NCBI RefSeq assembly: GCF_014199445.1
Contig: NZ_JACIJS010000004.1
Span: forward strand, 186,001 to 250,000
Direction of reading: 5' to 3'
Source of the DNA: Rubricella aquisinus
GTDB taxonomy: Bacteria; Pseudomonadota; Alphaproteobacteria; Rhodobacterales; Rhodobacteraceae
DNA length: 64,000 nt
Shown here one piece after another: positions 25,558 through 31,693 of the stretch. The position numbers and the translations under genes are program-made. Under the pieces are notes generated by a model that was not told the origin of the DNA, did no database searches, and saw nothing but the letters and a program-made list of their open reading frames with translations. Numbering within the stretch: position 1 is the first letter of the stretch; each line of letters opens with the position of its first letter.

Positions 25558-26319
25558 ATGACCCATCCAAAAGACACATCGTCCAAGGGCGATTGGACCC
25601 GTCGCGACGCAATGACGGCTGTTGCGGCCACCGCAGCCGCTGCCTCTTTGCCGGGCTTTGCTGGCGCGCAAGAGGCCCCGGCACGCCCGCAACCCGGCGC
25701 GTTCGTCTATACCGAAGTGCAAATTTCCATCCCGTTCGACGATGCCCCCTGGACCGCCGTCAGCGACGCGATCCTTCAACAGCCCGGTTTCCTGAACAAG
25801 ACATGGCTGTCTGGCCTCGGTACAGGGTCGCTCGGTGGGTTTTATGCCTTTGACAGCGTGGAGAACGCCCAGCGGTTCGTGAAAGACTACTTCCCCGGTG
25901 AAGCGCGCGGATTTGGCGTGGCCCATACCAGCCGGATTTTCGATGCGACCGTGGTGGCAGAGGCCAGCCTTGACCTTGCATCCCCTCATTTCGGGGATAC
26001 GCCGGCGCAGGAGCCGGGCGCGTTCGTCTATACCGAAGTGCAGGTCAACGTGCCGTTTGGTCAGGCCCCATGGCGTGATCGCAACCCGCTCTTGCGCGCC
26101 ACGCCCGGCCTGATCGCGAAAACATGGCTGAGCGGCGTGAACACTAACACGCTGGGCGGGCTGGATGCGTTCGACACGCTGGAGAACGCAAAAGCCTTTG
26201 CCATCGACGCGTTCCCGCAAACGGCGGCGCGGATGAACGCGGCGTTCTACACCCGGATTTTCGACGCCCGCACGACCGAGACGGCAAGCCGGTATCTCAA
26301 CTCTCCCTACTATTCCTGA
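25558..26319 (+). CDS. Tat-exported tandem YdhR-like (ferredoxin-fold) protein
   Basis: The 253-residue product has a twin-arginine signal (DWTRRDAMTAVAATAAAASL, cut near FAGA) and two similar domains of about 107 residues. Each has GAFVYTEVQ, an FDDAPW/FGQAPW turn, KTWLSG, a GG-FD-S/T-ENA helix and RIFDA. This pattern fits the YdhR (mono-oxygenase) dimeric alpha-beta barrel, here fused so that one chain has both halves. A 26-bp exact DNA repeat remains between the copies (25696-25721 and 26017-26042), so the duplication is fairly young. Start chosen from AGGAG before 25558. It is co-directional with the exported protein that follows by 26 bases. Enzyme activity is not shown. Confidence 0.8.
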   Translation: MTHPKDTSSKGDWTRRDAMTAVAATAAAASLPGFAGAQEAPARPQPGAFVYTEVQISIPFDDAPWTAVSDAILQQPGFLNKTWLSGLGTGSLGGFYAFDSVENAQRFVKDYFPGEARGFGVAHTSRIFDATVVAEASLDLASPHFGDTPAQEPGAFVYTEVQVNVPFGQAPWRDRNPLLRATPGLIAKTWLSGVNTNTLGGLDAFDTLENAKAFAIDAFPQTAARMNAAFYTRIFDARTTETASRYLNSPYYS

Positions 26320-26345
26320 ACCCCAGCTTACAAAGGATCAAACAC

Positions 26346-26834
26346 ATGAAACTGAATGGCCGAACTCTTGCCCTGTCGCTGTCTCTGGCGCTTGCGGGCA
26401 GCCTTTCCATCGCGTCCACCGCACAAGCGGAGGAATGCTTCCCGCTTGGCGGTGTGGGTATTCCCAACTTCTTTTTTGAAGGGGAGGGGCAGCCGATGAT
26501 CATCTCCGCCGCGCTGACGGGCACGGTGCAGAACGCGGCGGGCAAAATTCTGGCCCAGCGGGAAACCGCAACGGGGCTGGAGATGGACCTTGAGCATTAT
26601 TTCGGGCGCACCGATGGCGGCGCGTTCCTGACCAAGGATCTGGCCGTACTGACCGCCGTACCGGAAAAGCCGGGCCGCTACATGATCGAGATCACCTATG
26701 ACATTCAGGATGGCACGACCCGTGGCACGCTTGAAGGGGTTTCCGGTCAATTCAACAGCTACGGATTGGTGGACCTGCGCGACCCCAATGACCTGCAAGG
26801 CTTGGTCCGCTACAGCGGCGAGATTTGCCGCTGA
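26346..26834 (+). CDS. exported hypothetical protein
   Basis: The 162-residue product has a signal peptide (about 1-28, ending AQAEE) and a mature beta-rich part: a GFP-like turn FFFEGEGQPMIISAALTG, then a C-terminal Cys (EICR) that may pair with Cys31. I do not recognise the family. It follows the YdhR-like gene with AAGGA before its ATG and ends at a strong terminator, so the two are one operon under the twin palindromes. Confidence 0.75.
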   Translation: MKLNGRTLALSLSLALAGSLSIASTAQAEECFPLGGVGIPNFFFEGEGQPMIISAALTGTVQNAAGKILAQRETATGLEMDLEHYFGRTDGGAFLTKDLAVLTAVPEKPGRYMIEITYDIQDGTTRGTLEGVSGQFNSYGLVDLRDPNDLQGLVRYSGEICR

Positions 26835-26850
26835 TCTGCTAGAATGAGAA

Positions 26851-26886
26851 GGGCGGGGGTCAGTGTGCCTGACCCCCGCCCTTTTT
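26851..26886 (+). terminator. intrinsic terminator of the YdhR-like operon
   Basis: A perfect 13-bp stem, GGGCGGGGGTCAG with CTGACCCCCGCCC, closes a TGTGC loop and is followed by TTTTT. It is oriented for the + strand operon and also separates it from the convergent wrbA gene. Confidence 0.93.
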
Positions 26887-26967
26887 CGTATCGTAAAGAT
26901 CACGCGGCCCATTGGCCCCCCTTGCCGATCCTGTCGCAGCACGGGGAGCCAACAAAGCCTGCTCCGA

Positions 26968-27561
26968 TCAGATGGAAACAGTCTCATAGCTTTGGCCAGT
27001 CACCCAGCGCGCGGCGGCCTCACTCACCCGACGGCCAAGGTATTCGGCGGTCCGCAGGTCAGACCCGGCAGGGGCGACTTCCGGTCCCACATCGGCATTC
27101 GCCTGCGACATCGCGCCGATGAAACCGGCAAGCCGGTTGAGGTCTTCTGGGGAGCCTTCGCTGGAATGGTTGCCCGGCGGCAGCCCCAGCCCGACCCAGA
27201 TCATTCCGTGCTGCATCGCAAAGAGGTTGATCTGTTGCAGCGTCGACAGCTTGTCCCCGCTCATCCCTGCCGAATTGGTGAAGCCCGATGCGACCTTGTT
27301 GGCCCAACGGCCCTCCATCCAGCGCGCCGCCGTCGCGTCGAGAAACGCCTTGAACTGTGCCGAACCGCTGGCGAAATAGGTTGGCGTGCCAAAGATGATC
27401 GCGTCCGCCGCGTCGAGAACATCCCAGTTTTTCTCATAGTCTTCGACCGGGATCAGGGTGACATCCGCCCCCGCGACGGCACTCGCCCCCTGCCGAACCG
27501 CCTCGGCCTGAACCGCCGTATGGCCGTAGCCGCTGTGATACACGATAGCAATTTTTGCCAT
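26968..27561 (-). CDS. wrbA: NAD(P)H:quinone oxidoreductase, WrbA-like flavodoxin
   Basis: A 197-residue flavodoxin-fold enzyme that reduces quinones by two electrons with FMN. Visible are the FMN phosphate loop HSGYGHTAVQ, GTPTYFASGSAQFKAFLD and the active-site region FTNSAGMSGD, with QHGMIWVGLG. The C-terminal APAGSDLRTAEYLGRRV is usual for WrbA. ATG 27561 follows GGAG; four extra in-frame codons upstream are unlikely. It is divergent from a second HxlR gene over clear palindromes, as in quinone-sensing QorR systems. Confidence 0.9.
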   Translation of the reverse strand: MAKIAIVYHSGYGHTAVQAEAVRQGASAVAGADVTLIPVEDYEKNWDVLDAADAIIFGTPTYFASGSAQFKAFLDATAARWMEGRWANKVASGFTNSAGMSGDKLSTLQQINLFAMQHGMIWVGLGLPPGNHSSEGSPEDLNRLAGFIGAMSQANADVGPEVAPAGSDLRTAEYLGRRVSEAAARWVTGQSYETVSI

Positions 27562-27665
27562 TTCGAACTCCATTTTGGTTTGGCGTCCGCCCGATTGGCC
27601 GGGACCGCCGTTGGTGACGACGGCAAAATAGGTATCAAGTTATGTTTGGATAGTAGGTTTCTTGT

Positions 27666-27700
27666 GGATACCAGCAATCTGTGGTATCCGATCGGATACC
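27666..27700. promoter_or_regulatory. palindromic operator of the wrbA/HxlR intergenic region
   Basis: GGTATCC (27683-27689), GATC, GGATACC (27694-27700) is a perfect 18-bp palindrome. A further GGATACC at 27666-27672 pairs with GGTATCC across a 10-base gap, so three half-sites stand in a row. The palindrome ends 12 bases before the HxlR ATG, so it would block its own ribosome site or promoter; this fits autorepression plus control of wrbA. Confidence 0.8.
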
Positions 27701-27712
27701 CAAGGAGCCGCC

Positions 27713-28075
27713 ATGTCCCTACGCAAACGCAAGAACCATTCCCCGAAACCGCCGCAGGACTGCCCGCTTTTGACCTGCACCTCCGTCATTGGCGGGGCGT
27801 GGACGCCAAGCATCATCTGGTATCTCAGCGGCGGGCCGCGCCGGTTTACCGAACTCAAGGGAGACATCCCGCCGATCACCGCACGGGTGCTGACCAAACG
27901 GTTGCGCGAGTTGGAAGAGCAAGGGATCGTGGATCGGCACGTCATGCCGACCTCCCCACCATCGGTGGAATATACGCTCACGGATTTGGGGCGCGAATTG
28001 CTGCCCGCTATTCAGGCGATTGTCGATGTGGGCACACGGCTTCAGGCCCTAGGCGCGCAGGACGCACCCCGCTGA
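27713..28075 (+). CDS. HxlR-family transcriptional regulator (QorR-like)
   Basis: A 120-residue HxlR regulator: CPLLTCTSVIGGAWTPSIIW, ITARVLTKRLRELEEQGIV, SVEYTLTDLG. Cys17 and Cys22 lie ahead of the first helix; Cys17 matches the conserved sensing Cys. Divergence from the quinone reductase wrbA and the palindromes between them make it the likely repressor. The ATG has CAAGGAG before it. It shares family and layout with the HxlR gene at 25021. Confidence 0.9.
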   Translation: MSLRKRKNHSPKPPQDCPLLTCTSVIGGAWTPSIIWYLSGGPRRFTELKGDIPPITARVLTKRLRELEEQGIVDRHVMPTSPPSVEYTLTDLGRELLPAIQAIVDVGTRLQALGAQDAPR

Positions 28076-28106
28076 CCGCGATGCGTCCTGTTGAGAATGG
28101 GTGCGG

Positions 28107-28985
28107 TTACTCCGCCGCCATGGAGACGCCACCTTCGGTGGCATAAGCCGCCCGCACGAAACTGGCGAGCCGTGCCGCCAGCGTCTGATTGGCCCCTTTG
28201 GCAACATAGAGATTGATGAGGATATCGGGCAGCGCTGGCAGCGCGCCGCCATGCCGTACTTCCTCCATATACGCAGGCGTGGAGCCGCCAACCGCCGCAT
28301 GAACCGCCAGATCGGCGGAGACGGACGCCTCGACGGTACGGGTCGAGTCGCTCTCGACCGCCATTTCCCACGGGATTTCGACGGTATCGAGCGCGCTTTG
28401 AACGCTGGCGCGGAAAATGCACGCATATTCGAACGCGAGCCGCAGCGGGCGCTGCCGCCACGCGGTGCCACCCGGCGCGCCGACCCAAACAAGGTTTTTG
28501 GTGGCGAGCGTTTCGCCGCCCCGGTCCACGGCACTTTCGGTGGTCATGATAAGATCGACCTCACCGCGCGCCATCTGCGCCTTCAACCCCTTCGTGTAGC
28601 TGGAAATGAGTTGCACCTTGACCCGAGGATACGCCGCCGCGAACCGGTGCAAAACCGCCGGGATATGCGGATAGACGATGTCATGGGGCACGCCCAGCAC
28701 GATTTCCCCCTCATAGGCCTGATCGGTCATGCGTGACCACACTTCATCATTCAGCGTGAGGATCCGGCGGCCATAGCCTAAAAGCTGCTCGCCCTGTGCC
28801 GTCAGCGACACACCCCGGCCTGATCTGTCAAACAGTGGCTGGCCAAGCGCCTCTTCCAAGCGTTTGATCTGCATCGACACGGCGCTTTGCGTGAGGTGAA
28901 GCTGTCCGGCTGCGCGCGTGACGCCCCCGCATTCGGCCACGGTGACAAAGGACCGGAGCGCGGTCATATCCAGATTGCGGGGCAT
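28107..28985 (-). CDS. LysR-family transcriptional regulator
   Basis: A 292-residue LysR regulator with an N-terminal HTH (ALRSFVTVAECGGVTRAAGQ, HLTQSAVSMQIKRLEEALGQ; residues about 8-50) and an effector domain. It is divergent from the DUF1127 gene, 124 bases away. GAGGAG lies 8 bases before ATG 28985; an in-frame GTG at 28994 is possible. The target is probably the DUF1127 gene or itself; no effector can be named. Confidence 0.88.
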   Translation of the reverse strand: MPRNLDMTALRSFVTVAECGGVTRAAGQLHLTQSAVSMQIKRLEEALGQPLFDRSGRGVSLTAQGEQLLGYGRRILTLNDEVWSRMTDQAYEGEIVLGVPHDIVYPHIPAVLHRFAAAYPRVKVQLISSYTKGLKAQMARGEVDLIMTTESAVDRGGETLATKNLVWVGAPGGTAWRQRPLRLAFEYACIFRASVQSALDTVEIPWEMAVESDSTRTVEASVSADLAVHAAVGGSTPAYMEEVRHGGALPALPDILINLYVAKGANQTLAARLASFVRAAYATEGGVSMAAE

Positions 28986-29109
28986 TTTAATCACTCCTCG
29001 TGATGTATTGCTTCAAAACCATTCATTTGAAGAATGAGTGCGACTCACCTACATCCATCACCATAAACGATGCAATGAACCGAAATCATCAAGAAAGTGG
29101 ATATCAGAT

Positions 29110-29304
29110 ATGGATCGCGCCCTCTCCCTCCCGCTCATCTCCTCCCTCGCCAGCTTCTCCCTGATCGCCATGGCGATGCATATGCACAGCGTATGGCAGC
29201 AGCGTCAGCGCCTCGCCGCCCTCGACGACGCGCGGCTTGACGATCTGGGCATCTCTGCAAAGCAGGCCCATCGCGAAGCGTCCCGCCCGCTCTGGGATTA
29301 CTGA
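29110..29304 (+). CDS. DUF1127 family protein
   Basis: The 64-residue product ends with the DUF1127 signature RLAALDDARLDDLGISAKQA and REASRPLW. The N-terminal half is hydrophobic (about residues 6-25). Members are small Arg-rich proteins of alphaproteobacteria, some of which affect phosphate or stress physiology through RNA interactions. It starts at ATG 29110 without a strong SD. It faces the LysR gene and overlaps the end of the convergent thpR gene by seven bases. Confidence 0.82.
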   Translation: MDRALSLPLISSLASFSLIAMAMHMHSVWQQRQRLAALDDARLDDLGISAKQAHREASRPLWDY

Positions 29305-29858
29305 TCCCAGATTTCCGGCGGCAGATCAGCACCCAGCCAGCCTTCGGCCAGCGGGGTGTAGATCGGCCCGGATTTGGTCAGATCAGATTGATACAGCACC
29401 ACCTCATCGGCCCATTCCGGGCCGATTTTCGTATGTGCATGGTCCGCGATCCAGCGATTGAGGTTGGGCGACACCGGGCCGGGCGTGCGCCGCAATAGCG
29501 TGACATGCGGCGTGAAGCGGCGGCGCGGGACGGTGGTGCCTGCCATCTCCGCGATGCGTTTTACCTTCCCGGCGAGTGCGACCAATTCCCCCGCGGGCTG
29601 CACATGCAGGTGCAGGCTGCGCAGATCATCGCCAAATCCCCCCACACCATCGAGCGTGATCGGCACCGGCATCGCGTCGATCCGCTCCAGCATGTCGGCG
29701 ATATCGGCGATCACATCGCCGCGTACCTCCCCCAGAAAGGCGAGGGTGATGTGCAAATCCTCCTCCGGCACCACCCGCCCATCCTCCAACCCATCCTGAA
29801 GGGCCGCGACCGGCTCTAACAGCGCGTCGGGCAAGGGCAGGGCGATGAACGCGCGCAT
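29298..29858 (-). CDS. thpR: RNA 2',3'-cyclic phosphodiesterase (2'-5' RNA ligase family)
   Basis: A 186-residue 2H phosphoesterase with the two catalytic HxT motifs, LHITLAFLG and PHVTLLR. ThpR opens 2',3'-cyclic phosphates on RNA. Its ATG overlaps the stop of the esterase gene (TGATG), so the two are co-transcribed. Confidence 0.92.
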   Translation of the reverse strand: MRAFIALPLPDALLEPVAALQDGLEDGRVVPEEDLHITLAFLGEVRGDVIADIADMLERIDAMPVPITLDGVGGFGDDLRSLHLHVQPAGELVALAGKVKRIAEMAGTTVPRRRFTPHVTLLRRTPGPVSPNLNRWIADHAHTKIGPEWADEVVLYQSDLTKSGPIYTPLAEGWLGADLPPEIWDQ

Positions 29859-30541
29859 CAGCGGGCGCGCTCCACCAGTTGCATCACCACGGGGCCAAGG
29901 GCGGCGACAATCTTGTCCACACCGTTGGCGTTGGGGTGGATGCCGTCCTCCTGCATGTCCTCGCGCAAGGCCTGCGCCTGATCGCCCTCTGTCAATGGGC
30001 CAAGGAAATTTTCGACGTAAAGCGCGTCATAGGTTTCGGCCAGTTCAGGGTACATCGCGTTGAAATCACGCTGGAAATCCGGCCCATAATTGCCGGGCGC
30101 GGGCAGGCCGATCAACAGCACCGGCAGGCCGCGCCCCGAAGCCTCTCTCAGGATGCCGTCGAGATTTGCGCGGCTTGCCGCCGGATCAATGCCGCGCAAC
30201 AGGTCATTCCCGCCAAGCGCCACGATCATCGCATCGACCTCTGGCGTCAGCGTCCACCCGACCCGCGCCAGCCCGCCTGCGGTCGTGTCGCCCGAGACGC
30301 CCGCATTCATCACCGCCACATCCGCGCCCTGCGCGCGCAGCCATGCTTCCAGATTGGGGACAAACCCATCCTCCTGCGGCAGTCCGTAGCCTTGGGTCAA
30401 ACTATCGCCAAGGGCAGCAAGAGTGATCGGTTCCGCGATTGCCTGCGTACCACTGAGTAACAGCGCCACGGTGGCAAGGTTGCGGATACCGCGCCGCGCC
30501 CCATATGCAAACCGACCGACCCCAGACAGGACACTCCCCAT
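29858..30541 (-). CDS. tesA: SGNH/GDSL arylesterase (TesA-like)
   Basis: A 227-residue SGNH hydrolase: GDSLTQGYG (block I), NAGVSGDTTAGG (block II), GGNDLLRG (block III), and DGIHPNANG with catalytic Asp/His (block V). A hydrophobic stretch at residues 20-36 is a signal peptide, so it is periplasmic, as E. coli TesA. ATG 30541 shares two bases with the ATG of the divergent ABC gene (CATG); there is no good ribosome site, so a later start is possible. The tesA/ybbA divergence is conserved in proteobacteria. Confidence 0.87.
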   Translation of the reverse strand: MGSVLSGVGRFAYGARRGIRNLATVALLLSGTQAIAEPITLAALGDSLTQGYGLPQEDGFVPNLEAWLRAQGADVAVMNAGVSGDTTAGGLARVGWTLTPEVDAMIVALGGNDLLRGIDPAASRANLDGILREASGRGLPVLLIGLPAPGNYGPDFQRDFNAMYPELAETYDALYVENFLGPLTEGDQAQALREDMQEDGIHPNANGVDKIVAALGPVVMQLVERAR

Positions 30542-31235
30542 GACCGCGCCCGTTCTCACGCTCCAAGACACGAAACTGACGCTCGACGGCAATGCCGGGC
30601 GGGTGGATATCCTCCACGGCATCTCCCTTGAGGTGCCAAAGGGCGAAACACTGGGGCTGATCGGGCCAAGCGGGTCGGGCAAGTCATCTCTCCTTATGCT
30701 CATGGGCGGGCTTGAGCGCGCCACGGGTGGCAGTATCCACGCCCTCGGCCATGACCTGACGGCGATGAACGAGGACGCGCTGGCGCGCTTCCGCAGGGAG
30801 CATATGGGCATCGTGTTCCAATCCTTCCACCTTATTCCCACAATGACCGCGCTGGAAAATGTCGCAACCCCATTGGAACTGGCAGGCAAGCCCGATGCAT
30901 TTGAGCGCGCGGAGGAGGAGTTGCGCGCCGTGGGGTTGGGTGCGCGGATGGATCACTATCCAAGTCAGATGTCGGGGGGGGAGCAGCAGCGCGTCGCCCT
31001 CGCCCGTGCGGCCGCGCCCCGGCCGGAGATTTTGCTCGCGGATGAGCCGACTGGCAACCTTGACGGGGCCACGGGGGAGGCGATCATGGATGTGCTGTTT
31101 GGCCTGCGGGACAAGCACGGCTCGACCCTGATCCTTGTGACCCATTCCCCGGAACTGGCCGCGCGCTGCGACCGCGTGGTGCGCCTGCGCGATGGTCGGG
31201 TGGACGCGGATGAAGCGCGGAGGGCTGCGGAATGA
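30540..31235 (+). CDS. ybbA: ABC transporter ATP-binding protein (YbbA/LolD type)
   Basis: A 231-residue ATPase of the MacB/LolD family: Walker A GPSGSGKSS, signature MSGGEQQRVALARA, Walker B ILLADEPTGNLD. It acts with an FtsX-type permease to move or extract substrates at the inner membrane. AGGAC lies before ATG 30540. The permease is at 31690, but a GIY-YIG-like gene stands between the two; each junction is an ATGA overlap. Confidence 0.92.
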   Translation: MTAPVLTLQDTKLTLDGNAGRVDILHGISLEVPKGETLGLIGPSGSGKSSLLMLMGGLERATGGSIHALGHDLTAMNEDALARFRREHMGIVFQSFHLIPTMTALENVATPLELAGKPDAFERAEEELRAVGLGARMDHYPSQMSGGEQQRVALARAAAPRPEILLADEPTGNLDGATGEAIMDVLFGLRDKHGSTLILVTHSPELAARCDRVVRLRDGRVDADEARRAAE

Positions 31236-31693
31236 GTTTGTTAGATGGCTTTGACCTCGTGGAGGAGATCACGCCCGAACGCGGGCCAGATGGTGACATC
31301 GTACTCTATCACCCACACCTAGAGGCCAAGTTACAAGATAGGCCATTATTGCCTTATGGTGATGGCCCATTCTGTCGGTTTGGACTGATATCCTCGAAAG
31401 AACGGGCTGGCATTTACATCATCGCAGAAGACAACGTCCCGGTTTTTGTAGGGAGGACAAAGCGGACCCTTCGGGCAATCCTAGGTAATGGTGGCATCGG
31501 GAATATTTCCCCAGCGAGTTGCTATAAAGGGGGGAACCAGACGTATGTTCGCGTAAATGCAATGATCACAAAAGCGGTGCAGGAGCGGGCAAAAATCGAA
31601 GTGTATTTTAAGGCTGAAGCATTGCCAGACCGTGCATATGACATCCGCCAACGGATAATCTCGGTCATGTCTCCGAAGTGGAATATCCAATGA
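31232..31693 (+). CDS. GIY-YIG-like protein inserted in an ABC operon
   Basis: A 153-residue protein with a GIY-YIG-like domain: GIY at 60-62, FVG at 72-74 followed by RTKRTL, then the block ISPASCYKGGNQTYVRVNAM typical of a GIY-YIG subfamily, and the closing II-x4-PKWN. The catalytic Glu of that last helix is Arg139, so it may not cut DNA. The DNA is clearly lower in GC than its neighbours, and it lies between an ATPase and its permease, which normally touch. Both ends are ATGA overlaps, and ATGAGT occurs at each junction (31232 and 31690). This looks like a gene acquired and fitted into the operon. Family GIY-YIG: fairly sure; role: unknown. Confidence 0.8.
   Translation: MSLLDGFDLVEEITPERGPDGDIVLYHPHLEAKLQDRPLLPYGDGPFCRFGLISSKERAGIYIIAEDNVPVFVGRTKRTLRAILGNGGIGNISPASCYKGGNQTYVRVNAMITKAVQERAKIEVYFKAEALPDRAYDIRQRIISVMSPKWNIQ

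Noticed and set aside
26863-28146. A 427-residue plus-strand open frame
   Set aside because: It is out of frame with the HxlR gene, antisense to wrbA, and contains no recognisable domain.
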